A DNA stretch of 64,000 nt from Nocardia alba NBRC 108234 (GTDB lineage: Bacteria; Actinomycetota; Actinomycetes; Mycobacteriales; Mycobacteriaceae), in contig NZ_BDAX01000029.1 of the NCBI RefSeq assembly GCF_001612665.1, positions 62,001 to 126,000 on the forward strand, written 5' to 3'. A program made the position numbers and the translations under genes. Shown here piece by piece: positions 1 through 8,473 of this stretch. Every line of letters starts with the position of its first letter. The stretch's first letter is position 1. The notes under the pieces were generated by a model that worked only from the letters and a program-made list of their open reading frames with translations, was not told the DNA's origin and did no database searches.

Positions 1-2526
1 CATGGCGAAGATGTTCGCGCGCAGGGTTTCGTCGGTGACGAGCTCGGCGTAGCGGGCGGCGATGTCGAGGTCGCTCTTGGCCATCACCTGGGCCAGGTTC
101 GACAGCACGGTGTTGAAGAACGGCCACCGCTGGTAGAGATCGGTGAGACGCGCGAGCCGGGCCGGATCGTCGCCGACCCACTGTTCGAGCGCGGTACCGG
201 TGCCGTACCAGCCCGGCAACATGACCCTGGCCTGACTCCACGCCATCACCCAGGGGATGGCGCGCAGGTCCGAGACCGAATTGGTGGGTTTGCGGGAGGC
301 GGGGCGGCTGCCGATGTTGAGGTCGCCGACCTCGGCGACCGGGGTGGATTCGCGGAAGTACTCGACGAAGCCCGGGGTGTCGTGCACCAGGTTCGCGTAG
401 GCGGCGCGAGCGCGGGCGGCGAGGTCGTCGAGGAGTTCGTAGGCCGGTTCGGCCTCGTCGCCGAGCCCCTCCACGTCCAGCAGCGTCGACTCCAGGGTGC
501 CCGCGATCAACGACTCCAGATTGCGATGCGCCGCACCGGATTCGGAGTATTTCGCGGCGATCACCTCGCCCTGCTCGGTCAATCGCAGCGAACCCCGCAC
601 CGCGCCCGCGGGCTGGGCCAGGATGGCGTCGTAGCTGCGGCCGCCGCCGCGACCCACGGTGCCGCCGCGACCGTGGAACAGCCGCAACCGGATGCCCGAC
701 TTCCCGGCCACCTCCACCAGGTCCAGCTCCGCGCGGTAGAGCGCCCAGTTCGCGGCGAGATACCCGCCGTCCTTGTTGGAGTCGGAGTAGCCGAGCATCA
801 CTTCCTGGCGCATGCCCGCCGCCTCGACCAACTCGCGATAGACCGGAACCTCCAGTACCGCGCCCAGCGTCGACGCACCGGCGCTGAGGTCCTCGATGGT
901 TTCGAACAGCGGGACGATGCCGACCGGACAGCTCGGCGCGGTGTCGGCGGTGCCCGGATCCAGGATGCCCGCTTCCTTCAGCAGCAACGCCGCCTCCAGC
1001 ATGTCGCTGACCGAGGTGCACATGCTGATGATGTAGTTCGGGATGGCGGCGGCGCCGAAGGTATCGATGACCTCCGCGGCGGCGCGCAGGACACCGAGCT
1101 CCTTGGTGGCGAGTTCGCTCAGCTGCGCGTTCGGCCCGAGAAGTGGTCGGCGCGTGCGCAACTCGGCCGCGAGCAGCTCCACCCGCTCGGCTTCGGGCAG
1201 ACTCGGATAGTCCGGATGCACGCCCGCCCACGCCAGCAGTTCGGTCACCACCTGCTCGTGCACCTCGGAGTTCTGGCGCATGTCCAGGCCCTGCAGGTGG
1301 AAGCCGAAGGTCTCGATGGCGTGCCGCAGGGCGGCGAGCCGGTCGTCGGCGAGCAGTCCGTCGCCGCTGGCGCGCATCGACTCGTCGATGGCGTCGAGGT
1401 CGTCGAGGACCGATTGCGGCGTCGGATACGGCACGGCGTCCGCGTCGAGGCCGTGTTCGGGCAGTTCACCGAGCGCGAGCTCGGCGGTGGCACTGAGTCG
1501 GGCCCGAATCGCGTGCAGCGCACGGCGATACGGCTCGTCGGCGAACAGGCCGGGGTCGGGATAGCCCGCCGCCGCGAGTTCGGCGACCCGGGGTGTCACC
1601 TGGACCAGGCGGGCCGATTGCGACAGAGTCTTCTCGAGTTCGACCAGCTCGTCCAGGTAGCGGCCGAAGGCGTAAACGGCGGCCTGTTCGGCGGCGGTGT
1701 GCACGACTTCCGCGGTGACGAACGGGTTTCCGTCGCGGTCACCGCCGATCCACGAGCCGGGGCGCAGGATCGGGCGCGGCAGCAGGCCTTCGGCGGGCCA
1801 GCGCGTCCGCAACGCCGCGCGCACCTGCGCGTTGATCTCCGGGATCACGTCGTAGAGGGTGAGGTCGTAGTAGCGCAGGCCGACGGAGATCTCGTCCTGG
1901 ATCCGCAAGCGCGCCAGTCGGATCAGCGCGGTACGCCACAGGGTGAGCACTTCGCGGCGGATCCGCAGTTCGGAGTCGTCGAGACCGGGCTCGCCGGGTT
2001 CGAGGCGGCGGCGAAGGCGCATCAGCTCGGTGATCTTGGACTGCACGTCGAAGACGGTGCGCCTGCGGGTCTCGGTCGGGTGCGCCGTGATCACCGGCGA
2101 GACGAGCGCGTCGGTGAGCAACTCGGCCACCACCGCGCCGTCGAGTCCGGCCGCGTCGAGCTTGTCGTAGGTGGCGGCCAGGGAGGATTCCTGCGGTGGC
2201 TCGCCCGCCGCGACGTGCACGGCGCGGCGTCGATCACGCTGGATGTCCTCGGCCAGGTTGGCCAGCAGCACGAAGTAGCTGAAGGCCCGGATCAACGGGA
2301 TCGCGACCTCGGTGGGGGTGCCGTCGAGCATGTCGGCGACGGCGCTGCGCTCGACCTCCTCGCGGCGCACCCGGAACGCCTCGATGCGGACCCGCTCGAT
2401 CAGGTCGAACACCTCGGGACCTTCGTGGTCGCGGATGGTGTCGCCCAGGATGCCGCCGAGGAAGCGGATATCCTCGCGCAGCGGCCGGGTGGCTTCGGGT
2501 TCCAGCTCGATTCGCGATTCGCCCAT
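1..2526 (-). CDS. ppc: Phosphoenolpyruvate carboxylase, C-terminus outside window
   Basis: Cytosolic anaplerotic enzyme that carboxylates phosphoenolpyruvate to oxaloacetate. The reading frame runs unbroken from ATG at 2526 to the window edge, 842 codons; the family is usually 880-970 residues, so roughly the last 80-90 residues are missing. The family signature VITAHPTE is visible with the catalytic histidine at about residue 149, and the glycine-rich PEP-binding loop FHGRGGTVGRGGG lies near residue 610. No purine-rich ribosome binding site precedes the ATG. A TACTGT hexamer ends six bases before it, so a leaderless mRNA is possible. A long open frame on the other strand is a GC-bias shadow. 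Confidence 0.97.
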   Translation of the reverse strand, partial: MGESRIELEPEATRPLREDIRFLGGILGDTIRDHEGPEVFDLIERVRIEAFRVRREEVERSAVADMLDGTPTEVAIPLIRAFSYFVLLANLAEDIQRDRRRAVHVAAGEPPQESSLAATYDKLDAAGLDGAVVAELLTDALVSPVITAHPTETRRRTVFDVQSKITELMRLRRRLEPGEPGLDDSELRIRREVLTLWRTALIRLARLRIQDEISVGLRYYDLTLYDVIPEINAQVRAALRTRWPAEGLLPRPILRPGSWIGGDRDGNPFVTAEVVHTAAEQAAVYAFGRYLDELVELEKTLSQSARLVQVTPRVAELAAAGYPDPGLFADEPYRRALHAIRARLSATAELALGELPEHGLDADAVPYPTPQSVLDDLDAIDESMRASGDGLLADDRLAALRHAIETFGFHLQGLDMRQNSEVHEQVVTELLAWAGVHPDYPSLPEAERVELLAAELRTRRPLLGPNAQLSELATKELGVLRAAAEVIDTFGAAAIPNYIISMCTSVSDMLEAALLLKEAGILDPGTADTAPSCPVGIVPLFETIEDLSAGASTLGAVLEVPVYRELVEAAGMRQEVMLGYSDSNKDGGYLAANWALYRAELDLVEVAGKSGIRLRLFHGRGGTVGRGGGRSYDAILAQPAGAVRGSLRLTEQGEVIAAKYSESGAAHRNLESLIAGTLESTLLDVEGLGDEAEPAYELLDDLAARARAAYANLVHDTPGFVEYFRESTPVAEVGDLNIGSRPASRKPTNSVSDLRAIPWVMAWSQARVMLPGWYGTGTALEQWVGDDPARLARLTDLYQRWPFFNTVLSNLAQVMAKSDLDIAARYAELVTDETLRANIFAM

Positions 2527-2592
2527 GATCGAACAGTATTGCCGTGAGCCCGCGGGCGCGACCCGACGCCGCGCCCGGCCCGCATGTCGCGC

Positions 2593-3015
2593 TCAGCCGT
2601 GGTGGCGGGCGGTGAAGCGGATCTGATTGCCCCACGGGTCGCGGAACGCGCAGTCGCGGCCGTATGGCTGGTTCACGATCTCCTGGGCGACTTGCGCCCC
2701 GGCGTCGCGGATACGGGTGAAGGTGGCGTCGATGTCGTCGGTGGCGAAGATGACGGTGGACTGGGCGCCGCTCTCGATGCGGGCCCGGGCGGCCGCCCGG
2801 TAGGCGGGGTCGGGCGCCATCTCCGGGACCTCGAGCACGAATTCCAGGTTCTTCTGCTCGACCGGACCGACCGTCAGCCAGCGCGCGTTGTCGCCGAACG
2901 GCATATCGGTGCGGACCTGCAGGCCGATCAGGTCGCGATAGAAGGTGAGAGCCTGGTCCTGATCGCCCACGAGCAGCATGACGTGGGTGAGCGCGAGATC
3001 TTCGCCGTGGCGCAT
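2593..3015 (-). CDS. VOC superfamily (glyoxalase-like) protein
   Basis: 140-residue protein with the vicinal-oxygen-chelate fold pattern: an N-terminal strand LTHVMLLVGDQDQALTFYRDLIGL and a C-terminal half ending GRDCAFRDPWGNQIRFTARH, typical of glyoxalase/bleomycin-resistance proteins. Metal-binding candidates are the histidine near residue 11 and the acidic residues of the second half. Substrate cannot be told from sequence. The start is supported by AAGGAG five bases before ATG 3015. It lies downstream of the acetyltransferase and upstream of ppc on the same strand, but gaps of about 65 bases on both sides do not prove an operon. Confidence 0.88.
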   Translation of the reverse strand: MRHGEDLALTHVMLLVGDQDQALTFYRDLIGLQVRTDMPFGDNARWLTVGPVEQKNLEFVLEVPEMAPDPAYRAAARARIESGAQSTVIFATDDIDATFTRIRDAGAQVAQEIVNQPYGRDCAFRDPWGNQIRFTARHHG

Positions 3016-3082
3016 CCGGTCTCCTTCGGTCGGCGGCGTCGACGATGCGCCGACGCCCGCGTGACCAGCGTAGCCAGCGAAC

Positions 3083-3640
3083 CTAGAGTTGCCGGATCAC
3101 CCGCGCCGGATTGCCCGCCGCGAACACCCGATCCGGCAGGTCGCGGGTCACCACACTCCCCGCGCCGACCACCACATCGTCACCGATGCTCACCCCGGGG
3201 CACACGATCACCCCGCCGCCGAACCAGGCATTGTTCCCGATCCGGATCGGTGCCGCCGATTCCCACCGCTGCCTGCGCTTTTCGTGATCCAGCATCGGGT
3301 GCAGCGCGGTGAGCAGCTGAGCGCGCGGCCCGATCGAACAGTCGTCACCGATGGTGATCGGCGCGCAGTCGAGCAGGATCGCGTCGTAGTTGAGGAAGCT
3401 GTTCGCCCCGATCTCGATCAGATAGCCGTAGTCACACTGGAACCGCGGCATGATCCACGAGCCCTGACCCAGCTTGCCGAGGAGATCGCCCAGCAACTCG
3501 GTGCGCCGCCCCGGCTCGTCGGGCCCGGTGCGATTGAACTCGTCGCACAACCGTTGCGCCCGTTGCCGTTCGGCCACCAGTTCCGGATCGTTGTCCCGAT
3601 ACAGTTCACCGGCCAGCATGCGCTGCTTCTGTTCGCCCAC
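3083..3640 (-). CDS. Sugar O-acetyltransferase (maltose/galactoside acetyltransferase type)
   Basis: 185-residue hexapeptide-repeat (left-handed beta-helix) acetyltransferase that would transfer acetyl from acetyl-CoA to a sugar hydroxyl in the cytosol. The N-terminal Maa domain contains KQRMLAGELYRDNDPEL, and the C-terminal half shows the repeated hexapeptide pattern IGDDCSIGPR, IGNNAWFGGGVIVCPGVSIGDDVVVGAGSVVTRDLPD. Length matches the Maa/LacA family. The start is GTG at 3640; the ribosome binding site is poor, and ATG 3619 would remove part of the Maa domain. Acceptor sugar unknown. Confidence 0.93.
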   Translation of the reverse strand: MGEQKQRMLAGELYRDNDPELVAERQRAQRLCDEFNRTGPDEPGRRTELLGDLLGKLGQGSWIMPRFQCDYGYLIEIGANSFLNYDAILLDCAPITIGDDCSIGPRAQLLTALHPMLDHEKRRQRWESAAPIRIGNNAWFGGGVIVCPGVSIGDDVVVGAGSVVTRDLPDRVFAAGNPARVIRQL

Positions 3641-3680
3641 CCCGCCGAGTGTAGGGGCGGGCGAACAGGACGCGTCCGAC

Positions 3681-4748
3681 CTACTTCGCCGGGTCGACGT
3701 CGAAGGTCTTCGCGATGTCGTCGAGGACCGAGTGGGCGCCGGTGAGACCGACCGAGGTCAGCCAGACCAGGTCGTCGACCGGAGTGACCTTGCCGCGCAA
3801 TTGATTCCACAGCGGGTTGGCCGCGGCGGCGGACTTGCGCTGAGTGGCGGCGTCCTCGCCGTTGCTGGTAAGGAAGATGTAGTCGGCGTCGGCGTCGAGC
3901 AGACGCTCGGGGCTCAGCGTGATCGAGAAGTCGTTCTTCGGGTCGGTGGACTTGTCGGGCTGGTTCAGACCGGTGTCGGCGAAGATGTCACCGACGAAGC
4001 TCACCTGCTGCATCAGCCGGTCCTCCTTGGGCAGGAAGCGCAGCAGCGACACGGTCGGCGCGGTGCCGCCGTTCTTCGCCTTGATCGCCGCCCCGATCTT
4101 CGCGGCGCGGTCCTGGTAAGCCGCCAGTTTCGCCTTGGCCAGATTCTCCTTGTCGACCGCCTTGGCGAGCAGCAGGAGATTCTCCTTCCAGGTGGCGCCG
4201 GTGGTCTGGCTGAACACGACCGGCACGGTGTCCGAACCGAGCTTGATGCCCTTGAACTGCTCGTACTGCTTCTCGTGGCGCACCTTCGCCGAGACGATCA
4301 GATCCGGTCGGGCACCGGCCAGCTTCTCGATATCGGGGGTCTGCAGATTGCCGATGTTCACCGCCCGAGCGCCGCAGGTCTCGGCGGCCGCGCCGAGGAA
4401 CGCGGGCAACCCCTCGCCCATGGACTGGTACGTCGTGTACGCGACCACTTCGGTGTTCAGCACCAGAGCCGCGTCGACGAAAGTCTGATCGAGAGCCGCG
4501 ACCCGGACCGGCCGGGTGGTGATGGTGGCCGGGTCGACCACGGTGCCGACATCGGCGCCCGTCGCGTCCTTGACCGCCCCCTTCTCGATGGTGCGCGGGT
4601 AGGCACCGCCGTCGAGGTTGCTCGCGGTATCGCACTCGCTGCCCGCGGCGCCGGTGGTCGTCTTGTCCTGTCCACACGCGGACAGACTCAGGACGGCCGC
4701 GGCGACTACAGCGGCGGCGGCGAGCCGACGGCTCAGTGGGGTGTTCAT
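3681..4748 (-). CDS. Siderophore ABC transporter substrate-binding lipoprotein (FecB/FepB type)
   Basis: 355-residue extracytoplasmic lipoprotein that would capture ferric siderophore. A signal peptide of about 24 residues ends in lipobox LSAC, so Cys25 is the lipidated residue. The body carries the periplasmic binding protein type III pattern: VRVAALDQTFVDAALVLNTEVVAYTTY, then RPDLIVSAKVRHEKQYEQ and the C-terminal DYIFLTSNGEDA. The start ATG 4748 has GGGAG six bases upstream. It is transcribed divergently from the two permease genes, with an iron box in the shared 84-base promoter region, so iron limitation should induce both sides. Confidence 0.95.
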   Translation of the reverse strand: MNTPLSRRLAAAAVVAAAVLSLSACGQDKTTTGAAGSECDTASNLDGGAYPRTIEKGAVKDATGADVGTVVDPATITTRPVRVAALDQTFVDAALVLNTEVVAYTTYQSMGEGLPAFLGAAAETCGARAVNIGNLQTPDIEKLAGARPDLIVSAKVRHEKQYEQFKGIKLGSDTVPVVFSQTTGATWKENLLLLAKAVDKENLAKAKLAAYQDRAAKIGAAIKAKNGGTAPTVSLLRFLPKEDRLMQQVSFVGDIFADTGLNQPDKSTDPKNDFSITLSPERLLDADADYIFLTSNGEDAATQRKSAAAANPLWNQLRGKVTPVDDLVWLTSVGLTGAHSVLDDIAKTFDVDPAK

Positions 4749-4790
4749 CGATCTCTCCCGAATAGCTCAGAGTTCATTAGAGTTGCTAAC

Positions 4791-4809
4791 ATAGCGAAGC
4801 CTTACCTAA
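4791..4809 (-). promoter_or_regulatory. IdeR/DtxR-type iron box
   Basis: Read on the minus strand, this 19-mer is TTAGGTAAGGCTTCGCTAT. It matches the IdeR/DtxR consensus TTAGGTTAGGCTAACCTAA at 14 of 19 positions, with the TTAGGT and AGGCT blocks intact. It lies between the divergent binding-protein and permease genes, where an iron-loaded repressor would block both promoters. The match was counted by eye. Confidence 0.75.
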
Positions 4810-4832
4810 TTACCAAGCTTCGAAGAGGGATA

Positions 4833-5864
4833 GTGCCTGCATCGCCGCCCGGAGCCGTGTTCGCCGACACGCGTGCTCGCCGGTTGCTACTCATCGCCGG
4901 ACTACTGGCCGCGGTGCTCGCGACCGTGCTGCTCAGTTTGGCCATCGGCTCCAAATTCATTGCTCCCCTTGATGTTCTGCGAGCGCTCGGCGGCACGACC
5001 GAGACCGAGACCGGCGCCATCGTCAACGGTCTTCGCCTGCCGCGCACACTGCTCGGCGTCCTCGCGGGCCTCGCGCTCGGCATCGCGGGCGCGGTGATCC
5101 AGGGACACACCAGAAATCCCCTCGCCGACCCCGCGCTGCTCGGCATCACCCAGGGCGCGGCGCTCGGCATCGTCGCGGCGGTGATGGTCGGCGGCATCTC
5201 CACCCTGTTCGGTTATGTGTGGTTCGGCTTCGCCGGTGCGCTGATCGCGACCATCACCGTGTTCGTCATCGGCGCGACCGGCCGCGGCGGTCCAACGCCG
5301 GTGACCCTCGCCCTGGCCGGCGCGGCCGTCAGTTATCTGTTGCAGGGCCTGATCTCGGCGGTGGTGCTGTTCGACACCGACGTCACCGATATCTACCGAT
5401 TCTGGAAGGCCGGTTCGCTGGTCGGGTCGAACCTCGACGTACTCGGCAAGGCCGCACCGTTCGTGCTCGTCGGGATCGTCCTCGCCCTGGCCAACACCTC
5501 CGCGCTCAACGCTCTCGGTCTCGGTGAGGACACCGCCCGCGCGCTGGGCCATCGCGTCCTGCTGGCGCGCACCGTCGGGGTGAGCTCGATCGTGCTGCTC
5601 ACCGGTGCCGTGGTAGCGATCGCCGGGCCGCTGGGGTTCGTCGGTCTCGTCGTTCCGCACCTGGCGCGCGGCATCACCGGGCCCGACTACCGCTGGCTGG
5701 TCCCGGTCGCGGGGCTGCTCGGCGTGGTCATGGTGCTGGTCGCCGACATCGCCGGACGACTGGTTCTGGACAAGGGCGAACTTCCGGCGGGCATCATGCT
5801 CGCCCTGGTCGGTGTTCCGTTCTTCATCGTGTTGGTCCGACGCCGCAAGCTGGTGAGCATATGA
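4833..5864 (+). CDS. Siderophore ABC transporter permease (FecCD family), first subunit
   Basis: Integral membrane subunit of an iron-siderophore importer, 343 residues. About nine or ten hydrophobic segments are seen, with the FecCD signatures NGLRLPRTLLGVLAGLALGIAGAVIQGHTRNPLADPALLG and, near the C-terminus, GPLGFVGLVVPHLARG. The frame is open far upstream. I chose GTG 4833 because it follows AAGAGGGA and lies just after the iron box, giving the usual family length; GTG 4857 is an alternative. The stop overlaps the next permease in an ATGA junction, which indicates translational coupling. Confidence 0.95.
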   Translation: MPASPPGAVFADTRARRLLLIAGLLAAVLATVLLSLAIGSKFIAPLDVLRALGGTTETETGAIVNGLRLPRTLLGVLAGLALGIAGAVIQGHTRNPLADPALLGITQGAALGIVAAVMVGGISTLFGYVWFGFAGALIATITVFVIGATGRGGPTPVTLALAGAAVSYLLQGLISAVVLFDTDVTDIYRFWKAGSLVGSNLDVLGKAAPFVLVGIVLALANTSALNALGLGEDTARALGHRVLLARTVGVSSIVLLTGAVVAIAGPLGFVGLVVPHLARGITGPDYRWLVPVAGLLGVVMVLVADIAGRLVLDKGELPAGIMLALVGVPFFIVLVRRRKLVSI

Positions 5865-6943
5865 GTACCGTCCGGGCGGTCCGGCTCGGGCCGGTGTCGT
5901 GGCAGCTGCGGCTACGCACGACCGCGATCCTGTCGATCGGACTCGGGATGCTCGCTGCCGCCGGCTGTGTCGCGCTGGCGCTGGGTACCTACACGATGCC
6001 CGACGGCGGGCCGGTCACGCCGTGGGACGTGCTCGCGGTGCTGACCGGGGGCGGCGACGAGGGCCTGGCCTATGTGGTGTGGGATCTGCGGCTGCCCCGG
6101 ATTCTCACCGGCGCGCTGGTCGGCGCGGCGCTGGCGCTCTCGGGTGCGATCACGCAGGGCATTGCCCGAAACCCGTTGTCCAGTCCCGATATTCTCGGCG
6201 TCACAGCGGGTTCGAGTGTCGCCGCGGTCGCGGTGATCGCATTGTCGGGTAGCCGTGGCCAGATCAGCGGCGCCGCCGCCGAGATCGGGGTGCCGGTCGC
6301 GTCCATGCTCGGCGGATTGCTCTCCGCGCTCGGGGTTTTCGCGCTGGCCTGGCGCGGCGGCATCGAGGGCTACCGGCTCGTGCTCGTCGGGCTCGGCGCC
6401 GGCTCCCTGCTCTCCAGCGTGACCTTCTGGCTCCTCAGCGTCGGCGATGTGGACATCGCGACGCGGGCGGTGACCTGGCTCACCGGCAGCCTCAACGGCA
6501 GCGGCTGGATCCAGGTGACACCGGTGGCCATCGCCCTGGCTGTGCTCGTGCCGATCGTCGTCGGGGGCACCCACCTGCTCGGCGCGCTGCATTTCGGTGA
6601 CGACACCGCCCGCTCCCTCGGCGTGCGACTCAACGCCGCCCGGCTGACGCTGCTGGTACTGGCCGTGTTGCTCGCCGGAGTGGCCACCGCCTCGGCCGGC
6701 GCCATCATCTTCATCGCGCTCGCCGTGCCCCAGGTGGCGCTGCGGCTCACCGGTTCGGCACAACCACCACTGCTGACCTCGGCGATACTCGGCGCGGCTT
6801 TCACCGTCACCGCCGACCTCGTGGCCCGCACGCTGCTGCCGTCGGGCGAACTGCCCGTCGGGGTGATCACCGCTGTCCTCGGCGCGCCCTATCTGATCTA
6901 TCTGTTGATGCGGCGCAATCGCGTCGGGAAAGCGGGCGTGTGA
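5861..6943 (+). CDS. Siderophore ABC transporter permease (FecCD family), second subunit
   Basis: 360-residue polytopic membrane protein that should pair with the preceding permease as a heterodimer. It shows the FecCD core LRLPRILTGALVGAALALSGAITQGIARNPLSSPDILG and the late segment GAIIFIALAVPQVALRLTG. The ATG overlaps the previous stop by four bases. The stop TGA in turn overlaps the start of the ATPase gene, so the three genes form one tight operon. Confidence 0.96.
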   Translation: MSTVRAVRLGPVSWQLRLRTTAILSIGLGMLAAAGCVALALGTYTMPDGGPVTPWDVLAVLTGGGDEGLAYVVWDLRLPRILTGALVGAALALSGAITQGIARNPLSSPDILGVTAGSSVAAVAVIALSGSRGQISGAAAEIGVPVASMLGGLLSALGVFALAWRGGIEGYRLVLVGLGAGSLLSSVTFWLLSVGDVDIATRAVTWLTGSLNGSGWIQVTPVAIALAVLVPIVVGGTHLLGALHFGDDTARSLGVRLNAARLTLLVLAVLLAGVATASAGAIIFIALAVPQVALRLTGSAQPPLLTSAILGAAFTVTADLVARTLLPSGELPVGVITAVLGAPYLIYLLMRRNRVGKAGV

Positions 6944-7743
6944 TGACCGTTCGACTGCGGGCCGACGAGCTCACCCTCGGCTACGGGCCGACGACCGTCG
7001 TCGACGGTCGGGATCTCGAGATCACCGGCAACACGATTACCGCGGTGATCGGGCCCAACGGGTGCGGCAAATCCACTCTGCTGCGCGCGATGGCCCGGCT
7101 GATGCGTCCCGCCGGTGGACAGGTTCAGCTGGACGGCAAGCGGATCGACCGCATGTCGACCAAGGAGGTGGCGCGCGTGCTCGGCATTCTGCCCCAATCA
7201 CCGCTCGCCCCCGAAGGTCTCACCGTCAGCGACCTGGTCGCGCGCGGCAGGCACCCGCACCAGCGCTGGTACCGCCAGTGGTCCGACGACGACGAAGCCG
7301 CCATCACCGAGGCGCTGACCTGGACCGACATGGTCGCGTTCGCCGATCGCTCACTCGACGAGCTGTCCGGCGGACAGCGCCAGCGCGCGTGGATCTCGAT
7401 GGCGTTGGCCCAGCACACCGATCTGCTCCTGCTCGACGAGCCGACCACCTTCCTCGACCTCGCCCACCAGATCGAGGTTCTCGACCTGGTCCGGCGCCTG
7501 CACGCCGAAGCGGGCCGGACGGTGGTGATGGTGCTGCACGACCTGAACCTCGCCGCGCGGTACGCGCACCGACTGGTCGCGATGCGCGCGGGCCGGGTGA
7601 TCGCCGCCGGGACGCCCGCCGAGGTTCTCACCGAGGAGGTGGTGGCGCAGGTGTTCGGGCTGCGCGCGATGGTGATCGAGGACCCGGTCACCGGCACTCC
7701 GCTGGTGGTCCCGATCGGAGGCGTCGACGTCGCGACCTCGTAG
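6943..7743 (+). CDS. Siderophore ABC transporter ATP-binding protein (FepC/FecE type)
   Basis: 266-residue nucleotide-binding subunit on the cytoplasmic face. Walker A is GPNGCGKST at about residues 35-43. The Q-loop is LGILPQSPLAPEGLTV, the signature is LSGGQRQRAWISMALAQ, Walker B is LLLLDEPTTFLD, and the switch histidine lies in VLHDLNLAARY. ATG 6943 is preferred over the adjacent GTG 6940; either overlaps the permease stop. It completes a four-component importer with the divergent lipoprotein. Confidence 0.96.
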   Translation: MTVRLRADELTLGYGPTTVVDGRDLEITGNTITAVIGPNGCGKSTLLRAMARLMRPAGGQVQLDGKRIDRMSTKEVARVLGILPQSPLAPEGLTVSDLVARGRHPHQRWYRQWSDDDEAAITEALTWTDMVAFADRSLDELSGGQRQRAWISMALAQHTDLLLLDEPTTFLDLAHQIEVLDLVRRLHAEAGRTVVMVLHDLNLAARYAHRLVAMRAGRVIAAGTPAEVLTEEVVAQVFGLRAMVIEDPVTGTPLVVPIGGVDVATS

Positions 7744-7752
7744 GGTCATGGG

Positions 7753-8394
7753 GTGGCATCTGGGCGGACTCGACACAACTACACCGGCACCTCGGTCGCG
7801 CAACGACAGGTCGAGCGCCGAGCGCTGTTCATCGACGCGGGACTGACCGTGTTCGCGGAGAAGTCCTACGCCAATAGTTCGCTGACGGATGTGTGCGCGG
7901 TCGCGGGTCTGTCGCGTCGGCAGTTCTACGAACAGTTCGCCGGGCGCGAGGAACTACTCGTCGCGGTGTACGACTCCGTGCAGGACAAGGCCGGAGCCGC
8001 GGTGGCCCAAGCCCTGGCGGCGACGACCTCCGACGACCTGGGCACGATCGTCGAGGCTGCGGTGCGGGCGTACACGACGGCGATCACCGACGACATCCGG
8101 TGCGCCAAAGTCGCTTTCGTCGACATCGTCGGGGTGAGCCCCGAGCTCGAGTCGTATCGGGCACAGGTCAGGGATCGGTGGGGGGAAGTGGTCACCGCGA
8201 TCGCCGCCGGGCGCGACGGGGTGCGGATACCGCCCGGCGGTTGGCGGGTGCCGATGGCGGCGTTCATCGGGGCTGTGAACGGCGCGGTGCACCAGTGGAG
8301 CCTGGACGAGCCGCGCCCACCCGTCGACGAGCTGGTCGAGGTCTTCTCCACCATCCTGAACAGCCTGATCTCAGCGGCGTCCCCGGACGCGTGA
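7753..8394 (+). CDS. TetR family transcriptional regulator
   Basis: 213-residue regulator with an N-terminal helix-turn-helix: QRQVERRALFIDAGLTVFAEKSYANSSLTDVCAVAGLSRRQFYEQFAGREELLVAVYD. The C-terminal ligand domain is unassigned. The GTG start lies 9 bases after the ATPase stop, so it could be read with the importer operon. A perfect inverted repeat lies 39 bases beyond its own stop, just before the lipase gene, making the lipase its most likely target; regulation of the importer is the alternative. Confidence 0.93.
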   Translation: MASGRTRHNYTGTSVAQRQVERRALFIDAGLTVFAEKSYANSSLTDVCAVAGLSRRQFYEQFAGREELLVAVYDSVQDKAGAAVAQALAATTSDDLGTIVEAAVRAYTTAITDDIRCAKVAFVDIVGVSPELESYRAQVRDRWGEVVTAIAAGRDGVRIPPGGWRVPMAAFIGAVNGAVHQWSLDEPRPPVDELVEVFSTILNSLISAASPDA

Positions 8395-8432
8395 TTGCGA
8401 TCTACGCCACACCCATGTCATAGTTGCCTCCA

Positions 8433-8452
8433 TTGAGACGATGGCGTCTCAA
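8433..8452. promoter_or_regulatory. Inverted repeat, probable TetR operator before the lipase
   Basis: Perfect 8-base arms TTGAGACG and CGTCTCAA around a 4-base spacer, 20 bp in all, ending 21 bases before the lipase start. Size, symmetry and position between a TetR gene and a downstream gene fit a TetR operator. The left arm also resembles a -35 element (TTGAGA), so binding would block the promoter. Confidence 0.65.
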
Positions 8453-8473
8453 TTCCTGTGAGGACTGTGCGCG

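Noticed and set aside
382..2547. 721-codon open frame on the plus strand across ppc
   Set aside because: It is antisense to an unmistakable phosphoenolpyruvate carboxylase; high GC removes stop codons in shadow frames, and the product has no recognisable fold.
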